DNA of 64,000 nucleotides from assembly GCA_907163345.1 (NCBI GenBank), contig CAJQUN010000015.1, positions 10,758,886 through 10,822,885 of the forward strand, in the 5' to 3' direction. The translations under genes and the position numbers were made by a program. The notes below the pieces were generated by a model. The model had not been told where the DNA came from. It made no database searches and saw only the letters and a program-made list of their open reading frames with translations. Source of the DNA: Haberlea rhodopensis. Taxonomy: Eukaryota > Streptophyta > Magnoliopsida > Lamiales > Gesneriaceae. Below, in pieces: positions 1 through 11,784 of the stretch (the stretch's first letter is position 1; every line of letters starts with the position of its first letter).

Positions 1-261
1 AATGTGTACCTACAGGAACAACCAATCGTGAGCATATACATCATTACTCAACATCATAGGGTAATGGCATATAAATAAATGCATGAAGTAAATGGGTAAC
101 GTATACTTCCTGGTTAATCACATTAACCCTCTTTGGTTGTCCCTGTTTCATAGTCATGCATATAATCGTTAGTTCTCGGCATAATGATTAAAATCATACT
201 TCACATATATGATCACATCAAACTATGTTATTTAGAAGTGGAACTGTCCCGGTTCTATCAT

Positions 262-480
262 GACAGCGGCACAATTGGCCCCCGCGCTCGACATAACACA
301 TCGTATGATACCCATCGCTACGCCTTGATAGCGGATGTATCTCTTTATTCAGCGGATGATACCCATCGCTACGCCTTGATAGCGGATGTACCCCCATCGC
401 TCAGCGGATGATACCCCTCGCTACACCTTGATAGCGGATGTACCCCATCGCTCAGTTATGTGAGCGGCAAGACCTTCCTC
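262..480. repeat. Array of AGCG...CGCT mini-inverted repeats in LTR B
   Basis: About six short units begin AGCGG and end CGCT, with 11-16 bases between (for example around 361 and 407). The arms pair with each other. The same kind of array lies in the solo LTR at 5174-5346. Confidence 0.75.
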
Positions 481-838
481 GCTTGCCCATAATAACCACC
501 GGACATTCAACCATTCTTAATAACATAGTTTCATATTCATCATAAACATCATAGCATCTCATAGACATCATCATCTTGTAAACATCATTATCATATAAGC
601 ATTATCATCTTATAGATATCAACGTCTCATCATAATCGTTATAGTAACGTCATATCATCTTCTTTTATCATAACATCATCGTAAGCATCTTGTCATCTTT
701 ATTCATTATAAAATCATCTTCATCGTGAACTTACTTATCATAACATCATCTGAAACATCTTATCATCTTTATTCATTATACACATCATCATGGCATCGTA
801 AATCCTTATGCAATCATAGTATGATCATAATATAGGAG

Positions 839-990
839 TATGGCCTCTTACCATATGGGCATCTTACCCTGTGGCATCTTACCACATAATAAAATCGTAT
901 GGCCTCTTACCATATGGGCATCTTACCCCGTGGCATCTTAGCACATAATAAAATCGTATGGCCTCTTACCATATGGGCATCTTACCACAT
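839..990. repeat. CATCTTA-loop hairpin array in LTR B
   Basis: Short inverted repeats with a constant 7-base centre (CATCTTA or CCTCTTA) and changing arms: TATGG/CCATA at 839-855, GGG/CCC at 857-869, TGTGG/CCACA at 870-886, then the series repeats. Unit groups are about 57 bases. Confidence 0.8.
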
Positions 991-999
991 AATAAACAT

Positions 1000-1190
1000 C
1001 GTATCACATCATCATAAACTTACTTATCATAATCATCATCGTAAGCATCATCATCATAAACATCATCATCATAATCATCATCATCACAAACTTACTTATC
1101 ATATCATCTTCACAAACATCATCATCTTAAACTTATTTATCACAATCATCATCATAAACATCATCATCATAAATACTTATGCAATCAATG
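1000..1190. repeat. CATCAT-rich low-complexity stretch
   Basis: Degenerate (CAT/AAACATCAT) repeats. Similar ATC-rich sequence begins near 530. A His-rich reading frame here is only this repeat translated. Confidence 0.7.
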
Positions 1191-1402
1191 CATAGTCAGA
1201 GTTAGGAGTGCGTTACCGTCCGATGCCCGTACGCTTCTTACGTACCTTAATTCCAAAATGGAGAAGTTGTAGAACTTTATCTCCTTGAAGTTGTGGGTAC
1301 CAGGGATGGTTCTACATAACCATACAAATCGATATTAGAAGCTAAATATTGTCCAATATCCAAAAATCCCACAAAAATAACAAAAACACATAATTGTGTG
1401 AC

Positions 1403-1595
1403 TCGCGATCGATCTCTGAGATGCCCCGATCGATCGCGAGATCGCACTGCCCGTTGCTGACTTTTTGTGCCTTCGGCGATCGATCGCCACTTTTGGCGCG
1501 ATCGATCGCCAACCTCGCCGATCGATCGCCCAAAAGTGGCGATCGATCGCCAAATGGTTCTGGAGCCTACTGCTGGCTCGCGATCGATCGCCAAT
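1403..1595. repeat. GCGATCGATCGC palindrome cluster in LTR B
   Basis: At least eight copies of a palindrome centred on GATCGATC, mostly with outer bases GGC/GCC or CGC/GCG, spaced about 20-30 bases apart. Confidence 0.85.
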
Positions 1596-2329
1596 CTCTG
1601 TACATCGAAAATTCGCCATTTTTGAGCATTTTTCAAGCTCCACTTCAAACCCTTCAAATCCAAACTTTTCTACAACATCAACATCATCATAACACACTGA
1701 AACCCACACAAAACACTTCAAAAATCATACCCCAACAACACACAACACATACTCAAAACAAACCCACATAATCACTTCAAAATCATCCCCATTTCAAAAC
1801 TAAACATTATAAAAACTTTAGGAAGGGTTCCATACCTCTTGAAGGCTCCAAATCTTGACAAAATCACACAAACACAAGTTTTGTGGAGTTTTCCTTCTCC
1901 TTCCTTGGGGGATTTCGAAAATGTGGTAAAGGGGTAGGGTTTGAGAGTAATTGGGGATTTAAGAGTGAAAAGGGTAAAGTGAGTTGGGTAAGGTGGGGAA
2001 AGGTATAATTAAATTATACCCAAAAATTAACATGATTTATAAAATACCCTAACATGGTATTTTAAAAGCATTTTACAAAATGCAACAACTTCCACTAAAT
2101 TCATATCTTCTTCGTAATTAACAACCTAGACAATTAAATCGTGTTAACACTTCATTTCCTATCATGCATAACATGCGCCCTGACTTGCAACCCCCGGGTC
2201 ACGCTTATCATGCGACTATGCATTTCATCATGATAATTAATTTAAACACCTAAATCAATTATCTACATAATTAAACATATGAACATAATTAATGCCTTAA
2301 TTACAATTAATTATTTCGGGGACATCACA

Positions 2330-3219
2330 TGTTGATTTACTGATTTTTGAGATTTGATGAGTTTGATGATTGTGAGAACAGGGACAGTACACGGAATCCC
2401 GGATGAGGACGTTGCCATCCAGGGAGTATCATTAAAATTCATTAGTATTTACTTTTGTTGTAAATTATGAATTTCATTATTGTGATTATGGGATTTTGTG
2501 TATTGGTATGCTCACACCGTTGGGGGCTGTCTCTATTGGGGCAGGTGAACAGGTACATCGAAGCTGAGCTCGAGCTGTTGATTGGATGTACCCCCAGGAT
2601 CGTGGTACCAGGGCTGATGGAGCACGGTATCGTATAGAGTACTTATATACACCTGAGGGTTATATACATATTCATGATGCTCGCATGTGAGCACGATTAT
2701 ACTTGTATATGGGTTGTATATAAAGGCATGAGCCTTCCTCTCTTTCATTCTATATGCATGCAATTAAGGGTAGAATTGCTAATGATATGAGAGTCATTGG
2801 TGTATTATGTGGGTGTTGAAACCCACTTTAGTTGTCTTATTGTGTGGTGTCTTCCCTGTTTGGGAATTTACTTCGTGTCCTATATTCTGTTGAGTATTGT
2901 ATACTCCCTGGCCGGGATTTATATTATGTGATGTGCTTTTGTTTCGGGATAGCTCAATTTATGGGGAGACTCTGCCCAAATTTTTATAAAGGTCCACAAT
3001 GTAAAAAAGTGGTGTAAAGGGGATGGTTATGGGCGAACTTTACGAGTCTATTTGTTGTTAGGTTGATGATCTTATAACATTGAGTATTAAAGAAAATTTT
3101 GTATTTGCCATTCAATGATAAAGCATCATCTGAGTTTCCCGATTGATTTTTATTGAAAGCATGTGCCACACATATTGATTAATACGCTAATCAAGGGTTA
3201 AGGGCTTGGGGTCCTTACA
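2330..3219 (+). mobile_element. Truncated D-like LTR
   Basis: The stretch around 2515-2620 (a 'gggggctgtctctattgggg'-like block) and 2995-3060 matches the reverse complement of the D LTR (41280-41345 and 40875-40930). It ends at 3219 with CCTTACA, the LTR end motif here. The 5' part is missing, apparently replaced by the LTR B at 1-2329. Divergence from D is clear, so it is an older or sister copy. Bases 3220-3240 are unassigned. Confidence 0.7.
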
Positions 3220-3240
3220 GAGCACTTAGCATTTAAGTCT

Positions 3241-3700
3241 TGTGATATCCCTGAAATAATTATATGCAAATTGGGTATTAAATATGTTTATGTGATTATT
3301 TATGGTGTTAATTAATTTAGTGTTGGAATTATTTAATCTTGGTGAAATGCTTAGTCACATGGTATGCGTGACCCGGTTGTGCATTTCAGGGTGCATGTTA
3401 AGCATGTTGGGGAATTGGGGGTTATCATGGTTTTATTGTGATTATTGATAATTATATGGTCAAGCATGGATTTAATTGGAATTTTGGTGCATTTTGGTAA
3501 AATGGTTATAAAATATAATGTTGGGGTATTTTATACATCATGTTAATTAATGAGGTACATGTTTACTTATAACCCCTTATTACCCCATTACCCCACTTTA
3601 CCCATCACTTTACAAATTCCCCCCCCCCCCCCCCCAAATCATTCCTCCAAACCCTATTCCCTTCCATTTTCGAGTTTGACTTCAAAGTGGAGGAGAAATC
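3241..3700 (+). repeat. Element C 5' LTR, first piece
   Basis: Matches 20534-20976 of the 3' LTR. It holds a 17-base poly-C run at 3619-3635 that the 3' LTR lacks. Interrupted at 3700 by the solo LTR; AAATC at 3696-3700 is one copy of the target duplication. Confidence 0.9.
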
Positions 3701-4460
3701 TGTGATGCCCCGAAATTAATTATATGCAATTTGGGCATTAATTATATTTATATGATGAATTGTGTTGATAATTGATTTATGTGTTGAAATTAATTATCAT
3801 GTTGAAATGCTTAGTCACATGATAGGCGTGACCCGCGGTTGCATTTCAGGGTACATGTTATGCATGTTGGAAAATGAGGTGTTAACATGGTTTAATTATG
3901 TTGATTGTTAATTATGAGGAAAGCATGATTTTAGTGAAAGTTGTATGCATTTTGTAAATGCTTTTAAAATACCATGTTGGGGTATTTTATACATCATGTT
4001 AAGTTTGGGGTACAATTTTAATTAATCTACACATACCTTTTTTTAAACTCCACTATACCCCTTTTCCCATTTACTTTACCAATCACTTTTAAAATCCCCA
4101 AAATCACTTCCCAACCCAAAACCCTTCCCATTTTCGAAATCCTTCAAAGGAGGAAGAAGGAAGCTCCACAAAACCTTTGTTTTTGAGATCTTTATTAAGA
4201 TTTGGAGTCTTCAAGAGGTATGGAACCCTCCCTAAAGTTTTTATGATGTTTGGTTTTGAAATGGGTTGGCTTTTTGTGTTTTATGTGGGTTTGTTTTGGG
4301 TATATGTTGTATATGGTTGGGGTATGGTTTTTGAAGTGTTTTGTGTGGGTTTTAGTGGGTTATGATGATGTTGATGTTGTAGAGAAGTCTGGGTTTGAAG
4401 GGCTTGAAGTGGAGCTTGAAAAATGCTCATTAATGGCGATTTTTCGTGGTTCAGGACTCG

Positions 4461-4675
4461 GCGATCGATCGCCCGTTCTTGGCGATCGATCGCGAGCCAG
4501 CAGTGGGCGCCAGTAACATTTGGCGATCGATCGCCACCTTTGGGCGATCGATCGGCGAGGCGAGCGATCGATCAGCGAGGTGTGACGATCGATCGCCAAG
4601 GTGTGAAATTTTCACCTTCGTCCAGTATGATCTCGCAATCGATCGGGCCTGGGCGGCGATCGATCGCGAGATACA
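4461..4675. repeat. GCGATCGATCGC palindrome cluster in the solo LTR
   Basis: About nine GATCGATC-centred palindromes, the counterpart of 1403-1595. Confidence 0.85.
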
Positions 4676-4995
4676 AAAATATGAGTTTTTGGATTTTTGG
4701 TGAGATTTTTGGATATTGGACTATAATTAACTTCTAATATCGATTTGTATGGTTATGTAGAACCATCCCAAGTACCCACAACTTCAAGGAGATAAAGTCT
4801 ACAACTTCTCCATTTTTGGGATTAAGGTACGTAAGAGACGTACGAGCATCGGACGGTAACACATTCCTAAACTATGACTATGCATTGATTGCATAAGTAT
4901 TTATGATGTTTATGATGATGATTATGATAAGTAAATTATGATGATGATGTTATGATAAATGAAGATGATACAACATTTACGATGACGATTATGAT

Positions 4996-5112
4996 AAGAT
5001 GATGATGTTTATAAGATGATGATGTTTATAAGATGATGATGCTTATAAGATGATGATGTTTATAAGATGATGATGCTTATAAGATGATGATGTTTATAAG
5101 ATGATGATGCTT
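4996..5112. repeat. 17-bp tandem repeat in the solo LTR
   Basis: About seven direct copies of a 17-base unit (AAGATGATGATGTTTAT, with TTTAT alternating with CTTAT). Not expanded in the LTR at 1-2329, where the same place is only loosely repetitive. Confidence 0.8.
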
Positions 5113-5173
5113 AATGATGTATGTTTATCATTGTTATTAAGAATGGTTGAATGTCCGGTGGTTGTTATGGGCA

Positions 5174-5346
5174 AGCGAGGAAGGTACTTGCCGCTCACAT
5201 AACTAGCGAGGGGATACGTCCGCTATCAAGGCGTAGCGAGGGGAATCATAATTCCGCTAAGCGAGGAGATACATCCGCTATCAAGGTGTAGCGAGGGGTA
5301 TCACAATTCCGCTTTATGCCGAGCGAGGGGGGCCAATTATGCCGCT
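5174..5346. repeat. AGCG...CGCT mini-inverted-repeat array in the solo LTR
   Basis: Six consecutive units start AGCGAGG and end CCGCT, with variable centres of 10-17 bases. Bases next to the stems often pair too (for example AATC..AATT inside the third and fifth units). Confidence 0.8.
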
Positions 5347-5408
5347 GTCATAATAGAACCAGGACAGTCCCATTTCTAATTAACATTGTTGATTATGAGC
5401 TTATGAAT

Positions 5409-7463
5409 TGTGATATCCCTGAAATGATTAATTGTAATCTGGTGCATTAATTAAGTTTATATGATTAATTATGTGGTAATTAATTATGTGTTGGAATTAT
5501 TATGTTGAAATGCTTAGTCATGTGTTAGAGTGACCCGGGATAGCATTTCAGGGTGCATGTTGAGCATGTTGGGAATTATGGTTGGAAGCATGATTTATTT
5601 GCCTTGGTTAGCAATTAATTAGAAATCATGTGTTTAATTGATATTTCGGTGCATTTGGTTTAATGCTTTGGAAAATATCATGTTGGGGTGTTTTATACAC
5701 CATGGATTGTGGATTGCATTTTAATTAACCCAATCCCCTTTTATACCCTTATAACCCCCCACCTTTACCAACACCCACACTTTACCAAAATCAAATCCAC
5801 AAACCCTTCCTCCTTCCATTTTCGAGCTCAAGCTTTGGGGTGAAGAGAAACCTTTCAAAAATCTTGATTTGTGGAGCTTGTTGGGTGAATTGAGGTCCCC
5901 AAGAGGTATGGATACCTCATGGTTAATTTTGTAAGGTTTTGTTTAAGTTTGGTATGTTTTTGAAGGATTTTGAAATGGGTTTGTGTTGGGTTGTTGTGGG
6001 TTTGGTTAATGGTTAGATTTATACTTGTTTTGAAGTATATTTTGGTGGTTTAAGTTGTCATTTTTGTTGTTGTTTGATTGTATAAGTGTTGGAATGGATT
6101 GGATGAGATTTTGGAACAAAAATGGCAGAAAATCGCGCCTCTGTGCGAGGCGATCGATCGCCTAAAAAGAGGCGACCGATCGCCAAGAGACAGTAGGCTT
6201 TTTGCGGGTTAGGCGATCGATCGCCTAAAATGAGGCGACCGATCGCCGAGAGGCATTAGCCAAATCAAAGGAATGGCGATCGATCGCCATGTTTGGGGCG
6301 ACCGATCGCCGCAGTGAAAATTTTGAGGCGACCGATCGCCTGGGTGAAGCGATCGATCGCCGCCAGTGGATTTTTGGAAAATGGGTTATTTTGTCAAATT
6401 TTTGGTATTTGGCTATTATTTGGCTTCTAATATGGGGTTGTGTGATTGTGTAAGAACCATCCCAGGTAGCAACGCAACCGAGGAATTGAAGCCATATCAA
6501 ATCCACTTTTGGAAAGGTACGTAGTGGACGTACGGGCACCCCAACGGTACATGTATCTTATATACTCATTGTTTATGCATTGTGGATGCGGGTATATATG
6601 TGGTATTGCATTGTGGATGCAAATACATGTTATGCATGATGTTTATAGATGCATATGATTATTGGTGCACATCCCATGAGTCGTGGTCATCCCTTGATGA
6701 TTTTAATGCTTGCCGCTATTTGGTTTGGTTCCGCTAAATGTGAAGCGAGGGGTGGGAGCGCCGCATGTCACATTTGAGCGTGGTCATCATATAGGGCGAG
6801 GAAAGGGTATTTGCCGCTCAATGAGAGGCGAGGGGTGGGAGTCCCGCATGTCCATTGAAGCGAGGTTATCCTATGTCGCCTATATGTAAATAAGCGAGGA
6901 GCATTAAAATACATTGTGATGGACAGACTAGGGATTGGGGATCAGTATTTGGTATTGATGAGCTGGTATATGTCATGACATGTTTAGACCATTAAAATAA
7001 TCTATTGATTATACTCATGAGTTATGGTACAGGGACAACCAAACGGGAAGCGTTTGAAATGCATGGGGAAAACAGGAAGTGTTTTATTATGGTTATGCAT
7101 TTACGCTTTATCTTCATATTGTGTTGAATATGAATGATTATTATTGCTCATGTTTGCGGGTTGTCATTGTAGGTACACGTTTGGCATGATAGGAGGGCTA
7201 GACGGGTTGAGGCAGTGAGCTTGAAGAGCATCTTTGGGTAGATGAAGGACAGGATTATTTTGCCTAGTGTCTACTCTAGGAGTAGTGTAAAACTAGTTGA
7301 TAGCATTCATTTGATGGGGAATGTAATTAATCCATTTTTGGTAGTCCTTATTTTTGGCATGTAATGCTTAAGCTCATAAACTCAACACGTTATTTCTCAC
7401 TCTGATCATTTATATTAGCTCTATTATGCCTTGATTCCGCACTTAAGGATTAGGGTCCTTACA
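5409..7463 (+). repeat. Element 1 5' LTR
   Basis: 2055 bp, TGTGATATCC...TCCTTACA. Holds a GATCGATC cluster at 6146-6365, where many copies read GACCGATC in one half, and an AGCGAGG/CCGC array at about 6710-6900. Confidence 0.93.
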
Positions 7464-7467
7464 TTAG

Positions 7468-7478
7468 TGGTATCAGAG
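7468..7478 (+). other. Primer binding site, initiator-Met tRNA type
   Basis: TGGTATCAGAG, four bases after the 5' LTR, is complementary to the 3' end of plant initiator methionine tRNA. Confidence 0.9.
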
Positions 7479-7676
7479 CAGTGGTTAGAGAACCCGGGAA
7501 CGAGTGAAGGGTAGCCTTAGCATGATTGGCTAGGTGTTTACATTTGAAGCATGTTTATGCATGTGGTGCATATTAATGTATATCTTGTTATACTAACGTG
7601 CTTATTCTCATTCCTGTTATCTAACGGCATAACATATATATTGCTTTGGAATTGTTGTTAACATTTGTGTTACATC

Positions 7677-10600
7677 ATGGCTGCTAATGAGGAGGTTGGA
7701 GATGTTGGTAGTGTGAACGCTAGTATTGGACAGGCAAACCCTCTACCTCCACCGGCTGTAGGAATGGAACCAGTGGTTCAGTTATTGCTACCGGGTGAGA
7801 TTAGCTTGACGCAATTTCTGTCTTACCATCCGTCCCGGTTTGAGGGGACAGAGTCCGGAGAAGAGGCTGAAGAGTGGTTGGAAAGACTTGAACAGATCTT
7901 TGTATCGGCTCCTTGTGCTGTTACAGCTTGGCTGAGGCTGGCGGAGTTTCAGTTGGCAAAGAAACCTCTCATGTGGTGGAGGAGCACGGTGATGGAGCTA
8001 AGAGCACTGGGTGCTGTGATTGATTGGACACTCTTCAGGACTAGGTTTCTGAACCGGTATTTCTCCGCAGCGGCGAGACAGACAAAGGAGGATGAATTTA
8101 CAAGTTTGAAACATGGGAACATGACGGTGGCAGACTATGCCACACGGTACTCTTCGTTGCTGAGGTACGTTCCCCACATTGCCACCAGTGGGCACGCTAA
8201 GATGAGGAACTTTATGAAGGGGTTGCGACCGGAGCTCTATGACCGGGTTATCACCAATAACCCAACTTCTTTTGATGATGCTCTCACAAGGGCGGAGCTT
8301 GCCGAGCTTGGGGTGGGAGCTTATTCTAGTGCTATGCCACCACCGGTACCGCAACAGAGGCAGACTAGTGACAGCTTGAGGCCTCGGGGAGAGCCATTTA
8401 AACCCCGTGGTGCCTCTTCATCTTCGCGATTTGGTGGAAAGAAGTACTTTGGGCAGAAACAGGATAACAAGAAGAATTGGTCGGCCAATCGAGGATCTTC
8501 ACAAGGGGATAGGCCGGGAGAGCCGAGGTGCAACAATTGTGGAGGGCCACATTCTTCAAACAAGTGTCCTGCCTGTTATATCTGTGGCAAGATGGGCCAC
8601 ATCGCTTGGTATTGCCCCACCCGGGGAGGACAGTCAGAGTTTCAGGGCAACAGGCCGAGGTTTGATGATAGGACTGTGCAGCAGAGACAGCAGTTTGGGC
8701 CTCGACCATCGGGAGGTCAGACAGTAGGACCACCCCAGGGGCAGGTGTATGCACTGACCAGGGAGCAGGCCCAGGCAGCCCCAGAGGAGGTGATCGCCGG
8801 TACGTGCCATTTATTTACATACCCTGCTTTTATTTTGATCGATACAGGTGCCTCCCACTCTTTTGTATCGGTGGGTTTTGTGGAAAGACACCATATGCGC
8901 ACATCTTCTTTACCCACGCCTCTTTTGGTCTCGACACCCACTGGAAGAAATGTCGTTGCTGATCAGTTTATGGCAGACTGCCTCATTTATTTTGAGGGCA
9001 ACGAATTGAGATCAGACTTGATTGTGCTGGGTATGTCAGACTTCGACTGCATCTTGGGTATTGATATTCTGAACAGATACCAGGCAGTGGTAGATTGCCG
9101 GCAGAGGACAGTGAAGTTCAGACCTGAGTTGGGCAGTCAGTGGACCTTCTATGGCAACGGTTCTCGTGCGAAGATTCCGTTGGTTTCAGCGATCAAGATG
9201 ACTCAGTTGTTGGAACGTGGACACACAGGTTATCTCATTTATGCCGTGGACACGTCTGGGAAGGATGAGGAACTAAGAGTTGAGGATGTGCCAGTAGTGG
9301 CAGAGTTTACTGATGTATTCCCAGAAGAGATCCCAGGATTCCCACCGGCTAGGGAAGTTGAGTTTGGGATCGAGCTGTTGCCAGGGACATCCGCTATCTC
9401 TCGTGCACCTTATAGGATGGCACCGGCTGAGTTGAGAGAGTTGAAAGAACAGTTGCAGGATCTCCTGGACAAGGGATATATACGCCCGAGCGTGTCGCCA
9501 TGGGGCGCACCAGTTCTCTTTGTGAAGAAGAAGGACGGTTCGATGCGGTTGTGCATCGATTACCGGCAACTGAATAAGGCTACAGTGAAGAACAAGTATC
9601 CTCTTCCAAGGATCGACGATCTGTTTGATCAGTTGCAAGGTACCAGGGTGTATAGCAAGATTGATTTGAGATCCGGGTATCATCAGATTCGAGTCAGAGA
9701 GGAAGATGTGCAGAAGACAGCATTCCGGACCCGATATGGACATTATGAGTTCCTAGTGATGCCGTTCGGTGTGACGAATGCTCCAGCAGTCTTTATGAGT
9801 CTGATGAACCGAGTGTTTCAGCCGTATCTGGATCAGTTCGTCATTGTGTTTATTGACGACATTCTCATCTACTCCCGGAGCGAGGAGGAACATGTGAGAC
9901 ACTTGAGGACAGTGCTTCAGATTCTCAGAGAGCATCAGTTGTATGCTAAGCTCAGTAAGTGTGAATTTTGGCTGAGCAGTGTAGTGTTTCTAGGGCATGT
10001 CATATCGAGCAGCGGGATATCGGTAGATCCCAAGAAGATTGAGGCTGTGATGGAGTGTGCTGCCCCCACTTCTGTTCCTGAGATCCGGAGTTTTCTTGGC
10101 TTGGCCGGGTATTATCGACGCTTTGTCGAGGGCTTTTCGAAGGTTGCCAAGCCGTTGACGCAGTTGACTCAGAAGGGAGTGCCTTTCTTTTGGTCAGAAG
10201 CTTGTGAGGAGAGCTTCCAGGAATTAAAGCACCGGTTGACGACGGCGCCAGTGTTAGTGATCCCTACGGAGAACTCGAGATTTGTTCTGTATACTGACGC
10301 ATCACTTCAGGGCCTTGGGTGTGTTCTGATGCAAGATAAGCATGTGGTAGCTTATGCATCGAGGCAGTTGAAGCCGCATGAGACCAGATATCCAGTTCAT
10401 GACTTGGAATTGGCGGCTATCATCTTCGCCCTGAAGATTTGGAGGCATTATTTGTATGGTACTTCATTTACCATTTACACGGATCACAAGAGCCTCAAGT
10501 TTTTATTCACTCAGGTAGAGCTGAACATGAGGCAGAGGAGGTGGATGGACCTACTCAAGGACTATGATTGTGAGATCGAGTACCATCCGGGGAAAGCCAA

Positions 10601-11015
10601 TTTGACAGCAGACGCTTTGAGCCGGAAAGTGAGGAGTTCTGCTGAGGACGTCATCCATTTGTCAGCCATGATGACCTCCTATTGCCATCTGGGCTATGAT
10701 TTTGACATTGATGCATCACCTGTGTATGTATCGACCTTGTTAGCTGAGCCAGATATCTATGAGGACATCAGGAGAGCTCAGAGGTCAGATGATGAGGTTC
10801 AGAGGTGGTTATCTTTAATACATCTTGGTCAACCAACGAAATTCAGAGTGGCCGAGGACGGGTCTTTGAGATTGGGTGACCGTTGGGTGGTTCCGAGTAT
10901 GCCGGAGTTGCGTAAGGGGATCTTAGAGCGAGCTCATAGTAGCAGACTGAGCATCCACCCAGGCGGGAAAAAGATGTATAAAGATCTGCGTGGCCAGTTT
11001 TGGTGGAAAGGATGA
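7677..11015 (+). CDS. Ty3/gypsy gag-pol polyprotein (gag, protease, RT, RNase H, integrase zinc-binding part)
   Basis: I start at the ATG at 7677, whose MAAN start matches the gag starts of the sister elements; upstream codons lack ATG. About 1112 residues. Retrotransposon gag domain at about 60-200; knuckles at about 285-313, the first shortened (CX2CX3HX4C), the second canonical (CYICGKMGH). Protease DTGAS at about 389. RT with FIDD catalytic motif at about 725-728; RNase H TDAS at about 873-876, followed by YTDHKSL. The frame ends in the integrase HHCC region after WWKG. Next to the other copies one base is missing at about 11009, which shifts the frame; integrase goes on in the frame open from 11000. 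No stop lies inside gag-RT-RNase H, matching the young LTRs. The product would form particles and copy RNA to DNA; I infer that it could still do so up to RNase H. Confidence 0.93.
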   Translation: MAANEEVGDVGSVNASIGQANPLPPPAVGMEPVVQLLLPGEISLTQFLSYHPSRFEGTESGEEAEEWLERLEQIFVSAPCAVTAWLRLAEFQLAKKPLMWWRSTVMELRALGAVIDWTLFRTRFLNRYFSAAARQTKEDEFTSLKHGNMTVADYATRYSSLLRYVPHIATSGHAKMRNFMKGLRPELYDRVITNNPTSFDDALTRAELAELGVGAYSSAMPPPVPQQRQTSDSLRPRGEPFKPRGASSSSRFGGKKYFGQKQDNKKNWSANRGSSQGDRPGEPRCNNCGGPHSSNKCPACYICGKMGHIAWYCPTRGGQSEFQGNRPRFDDRTVQQRQQFGPRPSGGQTVGPPQGQVYALTREQAQAAPEEVIAGTCHLFTYPAFILIDTGASHSFVSVGFVERHHMRTSSLPTPLLVSTPTGRNVVADQFMADCLIYFEGNELRSDLIVLGMSDFDCILGIDILNRYQAVVDCRQRTVKFRPELGSQWTFYGNGSRAKIPLVSAIKMTQLLERGHTGYLIYAVDTSGKDEELRVEDVPVVAEFTDVFPEEIPGFPPAREVEFGIELLPGTSAISRAPYRMAPAELRELKEQLQDLLDKGYIRPSVSPWGAPVLFVKKKDGSMRLCIDYRQLNKATVKNKYPLPRIDDLFDQLQGTRVYSKIDLRSGYHQIRVREEDVQKTAFRTRYGHYEFLVMPFGVTNAPAVFMSLMNRVFQPYLDQFVIVFIDDILIYSRSEEEHVRHLRTVLQILREHQLYAKLSKCEFWLSSVVFLGHVISSSGISVDPKKIEAVMECAAPTSVPEIRSFLGLAGYYRRFVEGFSKVAKPLTQLTQKGVPFFWSEACEESFQELKHRLTTAPVLVIPTENSRFVLYTDASLQGLGCVLMQDKHVVAYASRQLKPHETRYPVHDLELAAIIFALKIWRHYLYGTSFTIYTDHKSLKFLFTQVELNMRQRRWMDLLKDYDCEIEYHPGKANLTADALSRKVRSSAEDVIHLSAMMTSYCHLGYDFDIDASPVYVSTLLAEPDIYEDIRRAQRSDDEVQRWLSLIHLGQPTKFRVAEDGSLRLGDRWVVPSMPELRKGILERAHSSRLSIHPGGKKMYKDLRGQFWWKG

Positions 11016-11784
11016 AGAGTGACGTCGTCGCTTTTGTAAAGAGGTGTTTGATCTGCCAGCAGGTTAAGGCAGAGAGACAGAGACCTGGCGGCGAGTTGAG
11101 AAGCTTGGAGATACCGAAGTGGAAGTGGGAGCACGTTTCCATGAACTTCGTGACTCATTTGCCGAGGAGTGCTTCAGGCTTTGATGCTATTTGGGTGATT
11201 GTGGATCGATTGACCAAGGTAGCTCGTTTTATCTCCTATAGCATGACTTTCACATTTTTGAGGATGGCGCAGTTGTATATTAGAGATGTGGTGAGATTGC
11301 ATGGGATCCCCGTTTCCATAGTGTCGGATCGAGATCCGCGATTCACATCTCATTTTTGGGAAGGTCTTCAGTCAGCCTTGGGAACTGAAGTCAGATTGAG
11401 CACTGCTTATCATCCTCAGACGGATGGCCAGACCGAGCGCACTATTCAGACGCTCGAGGATATGCTGAGAGCTTGTGTTTTGGAGTTCGATGCCTCTTGG
11501 CAGGATTCAGTGCCTTTGGTAGAGTTTTCTTATAACAACAGCTACCAGGCGAGTATTCAGATGGCTCCGTTTGAAGCTCTTTATGGCAGACGGTGTAGAT
11601 CACCCTTGTGTTGGGATGATTTGGACCGCAAATCGTTCGGAGGACCGGAGTTGATTCGGGAGATGGAAGAAAAGATAAAGACGATAAGGCAGAAAATGAA
11701 AGCAGCCCAGGACAGACAGGCAGCTTATGCGAACAAACGGCGGAGACCGTTGGAATTTCAGTTGGGAGATAAGGTCTTTTTGAA
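11010..11784 (+). pseudogene. Element 1 integrase, frameshifted and C-terminally truncated
   Basis: Continues the polyprotein in a shifted frame: zinc-finger cysteines CLIC, then the integrase core. At the first catalytic position the usual MDFV reads MNFV (Asp to Asn), while C and E keep Asp. The second Asp (SDRDPRF) and the Glu (TDGQTER) are present. At 11782-11784 the coding sequence (up to GDKVFLN) jumps into LTR sequence, so the GPY region and chromodomain are lost. With the frameshift, the mutated catalytic residue and the truncation it cannot be active. Confidence 0.9.

Larger units (their letters stand above)
1..2329 (-). mobile_element. LTR of family B (Ty3/gypsy), cut by the window start
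   Basis: Read on the minus strand, this LTR begins at 2329 with TGTGATGTCCCCG and runs off the window at base 1. It matches the E 5' LTR (51262-53260) and the solo LTR (3701-14154) along its length: the 'tacctacaggaaca' block at the window start recurs near 51543, and the 'gtgttaccgtccgatgcccg' block near 1210 recurs near 52186. It holds three repeat arrays listed separately. No partner LTR or coding region is visible, so whether it is a solo LTR or one end of an element cannot be decided. It lies in the opposite orientation to the solo LTR at 3701. Confidence 0.85.

Noticed and set aside
899..1195. His/Asn-rich frame of 98 codons
   Set aside because: Only the translation of the CATCAT low-complexity repeat; no start context or homology.
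1403..1595. GCGATCGC resemblance to the cyanobacterial HIP1 octamer, hinting at bacterial DNA
   Set aside because: The clusters sit within plant LTRs with target duplications; the core here is GATCGATC and the arms vary.
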